From assembly GCA_023159155.1 (NCBI GenBank), contig JAJNNX010000025.1:434001-498000 (forward strand): 64,000 nucleotides of DNA. Direction: 5' to 3'. The notes below the pieces were generated by a model, which saw only the letters and a list, made by a program, of their open reading frames with translations, was not told the origin of the DNA and did no database searches. Position numbers and translations under genes: made by a program. Shown here in pieces: positions 24,446 to 37,491 of this stretch (position 1 is its first letter; each line of letters begins with the position of its first letter). The DNA is from Ustulina deusta (lineage: Eukaryota > Ascomycota > Sordariomycetes > Xylariales > Xylariaceae).

Positions 24446-27400
24446 ATGCCCGCCGGACCAGAACCTATTGCGATCGTGGGAAGTGGCTGTCGCTTCCCGG
24501 GAGGATCTAACAGCCCGTCCAAACTATGGGAGCTGTTAAAGAACCCCCGCGATTTATCTACGAAGGTGCCTGATAGCAGGTTCAATGTCGACACATTCTA
24601 CCATCCCGAGGCTACCCATCATGGCACTACTAACGCCACGAAGTCGTACTTCCTTGAAGAAGATATCTCTCAGTTTGATGCTGGATTCTTCAACATCCAA
24701 CCGATGGAGAGTGAAGCCAGTAAGCTATCCCTGAAGTTTTTTCTTCTTGTAATAGGCGCTTGCGGAAGCAAAATTTTCCCCTTAGGGTCACAAACATATC
24801 TCGGGAGCATGCAGGACTCTTTAAACCCGCGCTTATTTCACCTGAAAGAGTAATTACTGACGCCAGCGAACGATAGTCGACCCCCAACAACGTCTCCTCC
24901 TGGAGACAGTATACGATGCCCTTTGTGCTGCTGGCCTACGAATGGAAAAGCTTCGCGGTTCTTCCACTGCCGTCTACGTCGGAATGATGTGTGATGATTG
25001 GTCTACAATGGTGTCTCGTGACTGGGAATCGCTCCCAACATATGCTGCCACTGGTTTGGCACGGAGCATCGTTTCTAACCGCATCTCTTACTTTTTTGAT
25101 TGGCATGGGCCTTCCATGACAATCGATACTGCATGCTCTTCGAGTCTTGTCGCAGTTCATCACGCTGTCCAAGCTCTTCGTAACGGTGAGTCGCAGGTTG
25201 CCGTGGCATCTGGAACGAACCTCATCCTCAGCCCTGGTATGTCTACCCTCCTTGTGCCGCTACTCATATCTTGCTAATCTAGGAACAGCGATGTACATTT
25301 CGGAGACCAATCTCCGCATGCTTTCGCCGACAGGTCGATGTTCAATGTGGGATGTTGCAGCGGATGGCTACGCTCGTGGTGAAGGGGTCGCCACGGTTGT
25401 GCTCAAGACTCTTCGTCGAGCGCTTGCCGATGGTGATACCATCGATTGTGTGATACGTGAAACCGGTGTGAACCAGGACGGTCGTACGACTGGCTTGACA
25501 ATGCCTAGCAATCTAGCTCAAGCGGCCCTGATTCGAGACACATATCGTCGCGCCGGCCTTGATTTACACAGCCCCGAGGATAGACCCCAATTTTTTCACG
25601 CTCACGGTACGGGGACTCAAGCGGGAGACCCCCAAGAGGCCGAGGCAATCTCGTCTTCCCTGTTTCCAACGGGCTTCGAAACCGATCAGAAGCTTTATGT
25701 TGGCTCCATTAAGACCATAATTGGACATACCGAAGGCTGTGCTGGCCTTGCATCTCTAATCGGGACCTCTCTTGCTATGCAAAACGGGATTATTCCCCCA
25801 AATTTACATTTCTCTTCGCTAAGCCCGAAGGTTGAGCCCTTTTATAGGAACCTTCACATCCCAACGGAGGCTATGCCTTGGCCCAACCTCAGTCCTGGCC
25901 AAGCCAGACGTGCAAGTATAAACAGTTTCGGTTTTGGAGGCACCAATGCCCACGTCATAGTCGAAGCTTACGAGGCCCAAAGCCCATCTCCCTCTCATTA
26001 CGGCAAACTGGCCCTTTTCACCCCTCTCACATTTTCTGCGGCGTCTGAATCGGCGCTACTTACGATGCTATCCGATTATTTCGCATACCTTGGCCGCAAT
26101 CCTGACGTAAAATTGAGTGATCTGGCCTGGACATTACAGGACCGTCGCTCTACATTACCCTATCGCAAAATAGTTGCCGGGACGAATTTAGAGAGCTTAA
26201 CAACCAAGCTAGCGTCATTCGTGGGTTCGTCAACGAGGGAACATCCTGATGTAAGCGTGCGTCAATCAAGTCTTTCACGCACGCCTCGGATTTTAGGTGT
26301 TTTTACTGGTCAAGGAGCACAGTGGCCGCGTAGTAAGCATTCCGTTCCTCTTTTCCGCGATCATGAGGGACTACTTAGGGGACACGCTTTCACGGGCGTA
26401 TGACGCTCCAGAAGCCCCACTAACTAGCTCTGTGTCCAAATTGAAGGGTGGCTAACCTTTGTCTTCCCCAGTGGGCGCTACATTAGTTGAGTCTTCTCCG
26501 TTCGCCAAGCGCAGGATAGTAGAGCTCGACAACGCTCTTCAGAGTCTTCCACAAGAGGACCGCCCACACTGGAAGATACTGAATGAACTCCTCGCTGGAG
26601 ATGGAGTGTCCCGTATCGCTGAAGCAGCGCTGTCGCAGCCGCTATGCACCGCTGTGCAAGTTCTCCTTGTGGATGTTTTGCAAGCCGCTGGAATCAATTT
26701 TACGGCAGTAGTCGGTCACTCATCGGGAGAAATTGGAGCCGCATATGCTGCAGGTCTGGTATCGGCCACAGATGCCATCCGCATTGCCTACTATCGCGGC
26801 TTATATGCGAAATTAGCTGCTTCGCCCAATGGCTCGAAGGGTGCAATGATGGCCGTTGGGATATCCCATGAGCATGCCCTTGAATTTTGCCAGCAGGAGG
26901 CGTACTCTGGTCGCGTTGCAGTCGCCGCAGTCAACTCATCGTCTAGTGTTACTCTGTCTGGAGATATCGATGCAATTGACGAAGCGTACGATCAATTCAA
27001 GGATAAACAGATCTTTGCTCGCAAGCTGAAGGTGGACACAGCCTATCACTCGGCGCATATGCTAGCCTGCAGCGGTCCGTACTTGAAAGCTATGAGCCGA
27101 GTTCTTACCAAGCCAGAAACATGTACCGGCCCGGCATGGTTCTCAAGTGTCATGGACGGCGTTAAGATGTCAGCGGATGCACTTACCGAAAGTTATTGGG
27201 TAGATAATATGTGCAGCCCCGTGCTCTTTTCTAGTGCACTGGCTCAAGCTGCCTCGGAGTGTGGCCAATTCGATATGGCGATCGAGGTCGGGCCTCATCC
27301 GGCTCTTAAAGGACCAGCAACAGCGAACTTGGAAGAGTTAGGTGTCACAGTGCCATACACTGGGATCATTTCAAGAGGGCAAAATGACGTCGAAGAACTC

Positions 27401-30400
27401 GCAACCTTCCTTGGATTTCTGTGGACTCGTCTGGGTTCTGATCAAGCGAAGCTCAGTGCTGTCCAGTCACTTCTAACTGACTCAGCTGACCCACATACCA
27501 TGTTGACTGATCTTCCGTTGTACCCCTTTGAACACCACAGAAGTTACTGGACTGGTTCGAGAGTTTCGAACCACTACAAACATCGGAAAGAATCTCCTAA
27601 TCCCATTCTTGGTACTATCTGTTCCGAGGGCACAACAACGCAGGGAATGCAATGGAGAAATCTGTTGCGACCAAGCGAGACTACTTGGCTAAAGGGACAC
27701 AAGCTCCAAGGCCAAACGGTGTTTCCTGCTACTGGTTATGTATCTATGGCTATCGAAGCCATGAAATCGCTGATGGGACAAGACGAGATCAAGTACTTCA
27801 AGATTTCGAACCTTGAGATCAACCGCGCCATTTCAATCAATGATGATGATGGAGTTGGTATTGAGACTATATTCAGTGTCAGTTCAATAGACAGGACGGA
27901 AGATCGCATCACAGCACAATTTGCTTGCCACTCACTTCTCCCTGGCGACCAAACCGCATCATTGAACGCCCGGGGACACGCAAGTGTTCAACTTGCAGCT
28001 ACTAGGGCTGATTCTCTCCCTGTTCTCTCGACAGATGCTTATAACTTAGTTGATGTGGACATCAGCCATTTCTACACAAATCTTGATCGCATCGGCTATG
28101 AGTATTCGCACCCGTTCCAAGGCGTGTCACTTATTAGACGCAAGCCAGAATATTCCACTGGCCTCTTGACGGACCAGTCTGATTCTGAATGGGAAGACGA
28201 TATTATCGTCCACCCCGGCATGCTCGACTCTGCTCTACAAACTGCATTCGCAGCGTGGTCCTTTCCTGGTGACGGACAACTTTGGTCGTTACACGTTCCG
28301 ACACATATATCCTCAGTCACTGTCAACCCCTATTTTACACCAATGGTTCTGGGAAAGCAAAGAACCATGAAATACGAGTCATTCATTCGCGAACGCCACG
28401 GTTCTTCAATCGAAGCCGATATTCATCTGTCTATAGAGCATGGTGGTAACTCATTTGTGCAATTTGAGGGTGTGAAACTTCTGCCCTTCTCGCCTGCGTC
28501 AGGGGCTGATGATACCCCCATGTTTTCCAGCTTTCAGTATTGTCTCTCAAGCCCAGATGGTACTGTTGCAGCTGAGGGAGAGGCTTTGTCTGAGGAAGAG
28601 GTAGAGGTCTATAAAGATATCGACCGAATTGCTTTCTGGTATATCCGCCATGTGGCCCAGGCCGTCAAGCAGGAAGAAAGGGGCAATCTTCTGCCTCATT
28701 ACCAACACTACCTCAGATGGTGCGATCACATGGTAGATTTGGTATCGCGAGGAAAACACCAAAAGGTGTTTCCAGAGGCCTTGCTAGACACCCGTGCATA
28801 CATCGCTACAATCATGGATAAGTGAGTGTTCTTGGTTTCTGTGTATTCTGTCCAATGTCATTTCAGCTTTTGAAAATACTAATTTGCTGCAAATTAGGTA
28901 TAAAGGGAGAGACGATATTCGTTTTGTCGAGGTCGTTGGCGATCATCTTGTCGAGGTAATACGAGCAGGCACTAGCATGCTAGAATACATGAATCAAGAT
29001 GGCCTTCTAGGCGCATTTTACGACAACGGCTTGGCAGCAGGACCAAACAACCGTTGGCTAGCCCGTTTGACAGCCCAGATTGCGAGACGTTATCCAGGTA
29101 TTCACATTCTAGAAATCGGTAAGTTGTATATGAAGCTACTTATGGGCGTCTTTAATACTGATTATCCAATGCTCCAGGCGCTGGTACCGGAGCCACTACG
29201 GAGTCTATTCTGTCTACTCTGGGGAACTCTTTCTCTTCTTACACATTCACTGATATTTCTAGTGGATTCTTCCCTCAGGCTGAGAAACGCTTTGAGAAGT
29301 TTTCAAACCGAATGATCTACAAGCCCTTCAACATGGAAAAGTCGCCAGCTGAACAAGGATTTTCCGCCGGGTACTACGACGTTGTGATAGCTGCCAACGT
29401 GCTTCATGTTTCGCCAGATATGGAGAGCTCTATGGCTAACGTTCGTCGACTTCTAAAGCCAGGTGGCTACCTCATTGGTCTGGAAGTGACGAGTACCGAA
29501 CTTCTCTTTAGCGGAATGACTGTTGGAACTCTGCCAGGTTGGTGGATTGCTGCTGATAAAGGTAGGCCATGGGGCCCAGCTTTGACAGTGAATCAGTGGA
29601 GCCATGTGCTCGAGCAAACTGGCTTCTCTGGTATCGACAGTACTACACCGGATATTAGCTCATCGCTGCCGGTTACAGTATTCGTAACCCAAGCTGTAGA
29701 TGATCGTGTGTTACTACTTCGCGACCCTATGGCCGCCAGCTTCCAGCTAGATGCCCGTACGGATGTCCTAGCTATTATTGGAGGGTCTACGTTACCCGTA
29801 TATCGACTTGTCGAGGAGATCACAGCACACCTTTCGCCACTGTTTTCCGAGGTGACAGCGTTTGAGACACTAGAGGAGATGTCCAAAGCACAAGAGACAC
29901 TAGTACAGGGTATGAGTGTTCTCAATCTAACCGACCTGGATCAACCATTTATGGGAACTCACTCGCTCGAGAAATTCGAGAGTCTGAAATGCCTTTGGAG
30001 AATCGCCGGTCCGATTGTTTGGGTTACTCAAAACGCTAGAGATGCACAACCATATTCGTACATGATGGTGGGTGTCGGACGAACCGTCAAGACAGAGTAT
30101 CCGAACATCAATCTCCAGACTTTCGACGTCGACACTCTCGAAAACGATTCCTCTCTTCTAATATCCAAGGCCTTGATCCGACATCATCTCTTGAACTCAT
30201 GGGGAGAAGATACAACAAGTCTCCTGTGGACCATTGAGCCTGAGGTCTCTATCCAAAAAGGCTATACTAGGATTAGCAGGCTTCTGCCTAATCAAGAAAA
30301 GAACGACCGGTACAACTCCCAACGAAGGACTCTTTTCAGAGAGGTCAATCCAAATATCGAGAAAATCCGCCTTGTTGGTACTGGAAATACCTTGGAATTG

Positions 30401-33400
30401 CAACAAGTATCTCCCTTACGACGACCCACCAATGTCGAGGCAGACCGTCGGACTGTTCGTATCACACATTCCCTGCTCAGGTCCGTGAAGATTGGAAATG
30501 TCGGTTTTTTTCGACTTTGTGTGGGGTTTGACGTTGTCACTGAGGAATCTGTGGTTGCACTCTCAGACTCGGAGGAATCACCTGCAGTGATCCCCTCACA
30601 GTGGTGTGTGAAGCTTGATAGAGGCTCTTCAAAGCTTGATAAGCCCCAAGAACTACTTGTCTCGCTCGCAGCATATGTCATTGCGGAGAGGATCACCAGT
30701 CTAATACCCGAAGGAGATGCGATTTTGATACATGAGCCTGACGCAGCCATCATACCTGCTGTGCAGCTTCTAGCCCGTGAGAAGAAGGTGGAGGCCTACT
30801 TCACGACGGCTTACCCTTCAAGCCATCCAGATATCAATTTCATCCCCCCAGAATCATCTCGATCTGTTGTACGGGACCAGCTCCCTACTTCCCTAGGAGC
30901 TATGGTGTACTTCGCCAGTGGCAAAGATTCAGAGGCGGTGCAAAACGTTATCGCTAAATGTCTCCCAGCCCGATGCACTTCGGTCCCGATTTCGTTCTTC
31001 TTGGGTAATGAAGTGCAAAGCCTTCCCAGTAGTGAATCAGTAACTGCTGGTCGTGCACTTTTACGAGCTTGGAATGCTCACACTAGTACGGTGCAAGATT
31101 GTTCGTCTAAGCTGCTGTCTCTCAGGGATGTCTCGATGAAATCAGAGATAGAAAAGACATTGGCCGTTGTTGAATGGACAGCTCAATCTGTTATGGCGAA
31201 GGTGCTACCGATAGATGCCGGCGTTCTCTTCAGATCCGACAAGACATATTTGCTTGTTGGCATGGCTGGTGAACTTGGCCAGTCATTGTGTGGCTGGATG
31301 GTCGCTCATGGGGCGAGACATATCGTTCTAAGTAGCCGCAACCCCAAGGTCAACCCCAAGTTTGTCGGAGCTATGAAAAGGAGGGGCGCAAACGTAAGGC
31401 CTATGTCGCTGTAAGTGCATTATATAATATACCTAACGATGATGGTTCTTGTGCTGACACATCCGTTCTCTAGCGACATAACTAGTAGAAAATCGCTCTA
31501 CAATTGCCATAGAGAGATCTCGATGACTATGCCCGACATTGTCGGCGTAGTCAATGGGGCTATGATTCTTCAGGATGACCTATTTGATAATATGACGTAT
31601 GAGCAGTTCCAGAAAGTGATAAAACCAAAGGTCGAAGGTACTAAGCTTCTAGACGAGCTTTTCTACAACACGCCACTGGATTTCTTCATCATTACCTCCT
31701 CGATCACTGCAGTCATAGGATTCAGCGGGCAGAGTAACTACTCCGCAGCCAATACATTTATGACCGCTCTCATGTACCAGCGGAAGAAGAGAGGGGTGGC
31801 TGGATCAGCAATGGACATTCCTGCAGTAGCTGGCATTGGGTACGCAGCCCAAGGAGATAACTTCGACTTCGACTACTTTACTTCAATCGGCTATATCAAC
31901 ATATCAGAACAGGACTTCTGTACCTTGTTCGCTGAGGCAATCCTCTCCGGTCATCACGAGTCACCTGAGCAAGCTGAAGTGGCCACTGGAGTCAACTATG
32001 TTCCAGCCGATCTTCACGTAAAGGACACCCACCGGAGGGACGTAAAGTTCTCTCATTTTATCATAAGAGAGGATCAAAATGCAACTTCAGGTACCAGCAA
32101 AGCAGCTCTTCGTGTCAAGACGCAGCTACAACAAGCCCAAAGCAAAGAAGATGTTTCAAACATCATACGAGGTATGTTAACTCCAGGGAAATCCTCCATG
32201 TTCCAATGCTGACAAGAGTTTCTAGAGGCGTTCTTAGTGAAGTTGAAACGAGTCCTTCAAATCGCAGAGGAAGATGCAGTTGATGATTCGGTGGCGCTAG
32301 TTGAACAAGGTGTTGATTCGCTAGTTGCGGTCGAAATCCGTTCCTGGTTCCTGCGAGAGGTTGAGGTTGACATCCCTGTTCTCAAGGTCCTCGGCGGAAG
32401 TTCTATTTCTGATTTGATCGCCACTGCCCTTGGCAAGATCCCAGAGACTCTTGTTAATCTCAGCAGCCCCAACGACAGAAAGACTGGTGTGTCTGCAGCA
32501 TCCTCGCCGTCGCCCTCGTCAACCCAGCCGTTATCGCCCGTACAATCCATTAAACCCCTGGTATTGAAGCATATTGAAGAAAACAAAACATTCATTTCAC
32601 CAGCTCGACAAGTCATATTAGGGTCCATATCGGCCGCCACTTCATCTAGCCTCGCGATGACTCCTACCTTCACACCCAACCTGTCACCCTCTTTCACGCC
32701 CGCAAATACTCTAAGCCATACAACTGCTTCCTCTAGTAGATCCTCCCCCATTCTAGAGCCGAAGGATATTGTAGATGAAAAAAGGGATATTCCTTCAAGC
32801 CTATTGGATATCTCCAAACTCAAGGCTACAGCTCAGATGTCATTTGGTCAAACTAGATTCTGGTTTTTGCATCAGTTTCTCACAGAGAAGACACCATTCA
32901 ATTTCTCTGTCTGCGCCTGCATGAAGGGACCTTTCAACCCGGAAAATTTCGAGAGGGCTGTAAGTCTGGTGACGCAACGTCACGAAGCGTTCCAAACAAG
33001 CTTCTTTTGGGCCGAAGGTGACACGGGGACCCCCACTCAAGGGATTAGCTATACATCTCTTTTCAAACTCGAGAAGAGGCAGATCTCATCCGAGACTGAG
33101 GCCGCCGAGGAGCTCCAATGGCTTCAGAATCACACGTATGATTTAGAAAATGGGGGTGCAGTGGTTATGAAGTTGCTGTCGCTATCCAGTCGTGTCCACT
33201 ACTTCCTCGTCGGTTGTCACCACATCGCCTTAGACGGACAGAGTATGCATATTTTCATGTCTGAGGTTGACAAAGCATACCGGAACCAGCGCCTAGAACC
33301 AATGCTGCCCGAATCGCAGTACAGAGCATTTACAGCGCATCAGCGTCATAAGCACGAGGCGGCACTGATGAAGGCAGAAATTGAGTACTTCCGGAAGACG

Positions 33401-36400
33401 ATCAATGGAGACCCTAGACCGATTGAACTATTCCCATTTTCCAAAGTCAAGTCCCGCAAAGTGATGGAGACTTACAGGTGAGCCCACAAGAAGCCGTATT
33501 CAATACAATGAATCTAACTATTTTGCAGATTACATAAAGCTGAGATGAAGCTCGATGTCCAAACGGCCATGGGTATCAAACGACTCGCACGCAAGCTTCA
33601 TTGTACTAACTTCCACGCTTACCTGGCTGCACTCCAGGCTTTAGTCTTTCGCTTGTTGCCCGATACCGACCAATTCTTTGTGGGCATTGCGGACTCGAAC
33701 CGTGTAGATAGTAAGTTTATCGGGACGCTCGGATGCCTGGTCAATCTACTCCCAATCAGGTTCGACAGGCAAGATACATCCAAGTTTGGTGATGCAGTGA
33801 AATCTGCTAGAGATAAAGTCTACGGTGCTCTCCAGCACTCTCAGGTTCCGTTTGATGTCCTGTTGGATACCCTCGAAATCTCTCGCTCGGGAGAGCACAC
33901 TCCAATCTTCCAGATCTTTATGGATTACCGTTTGGGCGACCAGCAACGGATGTCCTTCGCCGGATGCGACACCGAGATCACATGGAACAATGCGGCGACC
34001 GGCTACGATTTGCAGCTTGAAGTGCTTGATACGAATGCCGGGGAGTCTCTTATTGTCCTTAAACTCCAGGATTCTCTATACTCGCAATATCATGCAGAGT
34101 TGTTGGTTCGAACATACGTTCACTTCTTGAAGCAACTCACTGGGGACGGCGTCGGCAGTGTCACCCCTGATAAACTCGCGGTGTGGTCGCAGTACGACAT
34201 TGACTGTGCTTTGAAAGTATCGAAAGGTAAGTTAGAGTGAATAGACACATCGAAAAGGAATCATTAACGAACATTTCATAGGGCCATCACTCGGCTTGTC
34301 GTGGCCTCCTACCATCGCTCACCGGATTGACCAGGTCATCAAATCGCACCCTTCAGCCATAGCTATCAAAGATGGTTACAGCAACGTACTCACCTATGAC
34401 AAGCTAGCCGACCGCATGAATACTATTGCTAGGAGATTGAAGGAGCTAGGCGCCGGAGAAGGAACTGTGGTGGCCGTCTTCCAAGAGCCCAGCGCAGACT
34501 GGATGTGCTCTATGTTAGCCATTTTTAGAACCGGCGCCACGTACGTACCCCTTGATCTCAAGAATGGCATCAGTCGGCTTGTGGGATCTATCAGCGTCGC
34601 TCGTCCTCGTATCTTTCTGGTCGACCGATGGACAGTTAAAAAAGCCCCAGAGCTCCAGCTAAGAGGGGAACAAGTGGTCGACGTCTCAGAAATTCAGACC
34701 ATCGATGCCTGCCCTGAAGTTCCAAACGCCGCAAAAGAAGATTCTACAGCTGTCATACTTTTTACTAGTGGTTCGACCGGTGTTCCTAAAGGCATCATGT
34801 TACCGCATTCGTGTTTAGTCACGCATGCTGAAGGGGTTGAAAACGCTTGGGGCGTTGGCCCCAATGTGGTTTTACAGCAAATCACGCTCAGCTTTGACTT
34901 CTCCTTGCACCAGATATTTACCGCCTTAGCGAACGGAGGGACGCTCTGCGTGGTGCCATCCCAGAAGCGAGGAGATCCAGCGGCAATTACCCAACTCATG
35001 TTAGATGAGAGCGTGAGCTATACGCTAGCTACGCCTACGGAATACAGCATGTGGTTCCAGGAGGGCGGCACAAATCTATCCCAATGCACCTCTTGGAGTT
35101 GGGCCCTATCGGGAGGAGAGGCTCTTCCAAAGACAACCGTTCGAAATTTCGCGAAACTAGCGTTGCCTTCCCTCAGACTTTACGACTTCTATGGGCCAGT
35201 TGAGGCTACCATCGCTATCACAAAGGGCGAGATTCGCTACAACGAAGTCGACTTAGAACAGGCCCTGCCAACTGGCCACATGCTACCTAACTACTCAGTC
35301 TATATTCTTGATGAACACCTGAAACCTGTTCCTGTCGGCGTTCCTGGTGAGATTGTTGCCGGCGGACCAGGTGTTGCCGCAGGCTACCTCGGACTAGATG
35401 AGCTGACAGCAGAGAAGTTTATCAAGAATCCTTTTGATGACATTCGGCTTAAGGAAACAAAATGGGATCGGCTTTACCGCACCGGAGACCAGGGTTATCT
35501 TAGCGAGGATGGCGCTCTTTACTACGAAGGGAGGATGAACGGCGACACCCAGATCAAACTCCGTGGCATCCGGATTGAGCTTGGCGAGATAGAGAGCGCC
35601 ATCATCGACACGGCCGGAGGCGCAATCTCACAGGCGGTCGTCGCGGTTCACGGGGAGGCTGAGTCAAAGTTTTTGGTTGCCTATGTCCTCTTTTCGGCCC
35701 GTCAGAACATCATTGATCAGGACGGGTTCTTCACGAATGTCCGGTCAAAACTCCCCATCCCCGCTTACATGCAGCCATCCCAGTTTGTTGTCGTGAGCAG
35801 TATACCGATAAACACACATGGCAAAACGGACCGTAAGGCACTGCGAAGTATTCCACTCGAAGATGTGAATAGCTCCCAGAGCGCCTATGGTTCTGCCGAT
35901 CTGACGGAAACCGAGACACTTTTAGGCGAGCAGTGGAAGAAAGTTCTTCCCTCTCGCGGCATCTCCCTACGACCCGAGACGAACTTCTTCCACGTTGGCG
36001 GGAATTCCTTATTGCTCGTCAAGCTTCAGCGTTTCTTAAAGGAGACCTTTGGTGCTGCTCCCCGGCTGGTTGACCTAATGAACTCCAGTTCCCTGAAAGA
36101 AATGAGCGACGTAGTTGAGAAAGCATCATGCACCTCAACGATAGATTGGCGGTCCGACATCATGATCCCCGCGTCATGGGCAACTAGCCCCACGTCTTTG
36201 GCAACCCCCTCCAAGGAGAACCTCACGATTGTGCTAACAGGCGCTACCGGCTATCTCGGCCGTCACATACTCCCACGTCTCGTCGAGCATTCGAGGGTCA
36301 GCAAAGTCATCTGCCTAGTCCGTAACAAGGAAAACATACAGAAGCACGACAAGATCCAGGTCCTCGTGTGCAATCTCAGCGAAGATAACCTAGGGCTCTC

Positions 36401-37091
36401 AAGCGACCGATTCAGAATGCTCGCCGAAACATCCGACATAATTATTCACTGCGCAGCGAACCGGTCGTTCTGGGACGACTACGACGCCCTACGACACATC
36501 AACGTCCTGTCCGTTAGAGAACTAGTCCGTCTCGCTCTAACCAGACGTGTGCCACTGCACTTCTTCTCATCAGGTGCCGCGGTGCCGGCCGCTACTGATG
36601 GATATTTGCTCTCCAAATGGGCCGCCGAGAAGCTCCTCGAGAACGCCTCGTCGCAGCTTAATGTGCCGGTGTATATCCACACGCCGCAGGCCGCACCCTC
36701 GGGCACGGAACCGACCAGCGATGTGGCGGTTATCGACGCTTTTGTGGAGTGTGCACGACGTGTCGGAGCGCGACCCGGATTCGACGGCTTTCGTGGACAC
36801 ATCGACCTCGTGGAGGCGGACGATTTCGTCGACGGGGTGATCGATTCCGTATTCGACCAAGGCGCAAAGGCCGACTTAGTGACGCGTGTGTCGTATTACG
36901 GCGTGGCTCGCGTCGATGTCGACCGCTCTATCGTGGCGGGGTTGAGGGAACATACTGAGTGGTTAGGCTTGCCGACGATGGACCCGCTGCTGTGGATGGG
37001 TGAGGCAAAAAAAGCTGGGTTTCCTTATGTATTGGCTGCGCAGGATATTATTATGTCTTCGGAATCTGGGCAGGTTATCTCCAGGAGATAA
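24446..37091 (+). CDS. Hybrid highly reducing PKS-NRPS
   Basis: Ten exons encode about 3,981 aa; introns are 24720-24876, 25237-25282, 26333-26471, 28822-28897, 29119-29177, 31411-31473, 32172-32225, 33478-33528 and 34227-34281. Domains in order: KS (about 8-430; [23 protein letters not shown]); AT (about 552-870; GHSSGEIG, Ser645); DH (about 938-1250; His971 in [11 protein letters not shown], Asp1147 in [11 protein letters not shown]); C-methyltransferase (about 1290-1650; [12 protein letters not shown]); a non-catalytic ER/KR linker; KR (about 2100-2290; GMAGELG, SNYSAAN); ACP (Ser2427 in GVDSLVA); C (about 2595-3040; HHIALDG); A (about 3060-3560; [34 protein letters not shown]); PCP (Ser3621 in HVGGNSLL); terminal reductase (from about 3695; TGATGYLG, Tyr3820-x3-Lys3824). 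All catalytic motifs look intact. There is no ER domain. It would build a methylated reduced or polyene chain, join it to one amino acid and release it reductively or by Dieckmann-type closure. The amino acid and product are unknown. Confidence 0.96.
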
Positions 37092-37491
37092 ACTATTTAC
37101 TTGGGCGGTGGGTGGTATTATGGAAGGAGGTACGGGTTTTCTTCATAGTGTAGACTTGAGTGTATTATATAGGCGTAGGCATCCTTGGATCTCAGGTTTC
37201 ACCATAATTATATATTATTTTGTTCTTTGCGTATACTTAAGCGCACGCCGCGACCTCTGGGCCCGGTATCCAAGGCAGTGTATCAATCAATATTGACCTA
37301 AGTCAGGGTTGAGTTAGATTGGGCCATAGAACTAACAATAAGGTCATATTTCCTTCCTCTGATTCATATATTAATGTCGAGCTTTTCTCATTCCTCACTT
37401 TTTTTACATTAATATATTGAATTGGAAAAGGAGCAAGAACGTTCAGTCCCGCGCCTCCAGAGGTGCTTTGTGCACGGTTGGCTAGCTCCTA
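37092..37491. other. Convergent intergenic region
   Basis: It holds the 3' flanks of the PKS-NRPS and BBE-oxidase genes, which are transcribed toward each other. No gene is supported. Confidence 0.55.

Noticed and set aside
26333..26471. Apparent break between KS and AT that could mean a split or dead PKS
   Set aside because: A good donor GTAAGC, branch GCTAACC and acceptor CCCCAG restore the frame exactly at QWPR-MG, so it is an intron.
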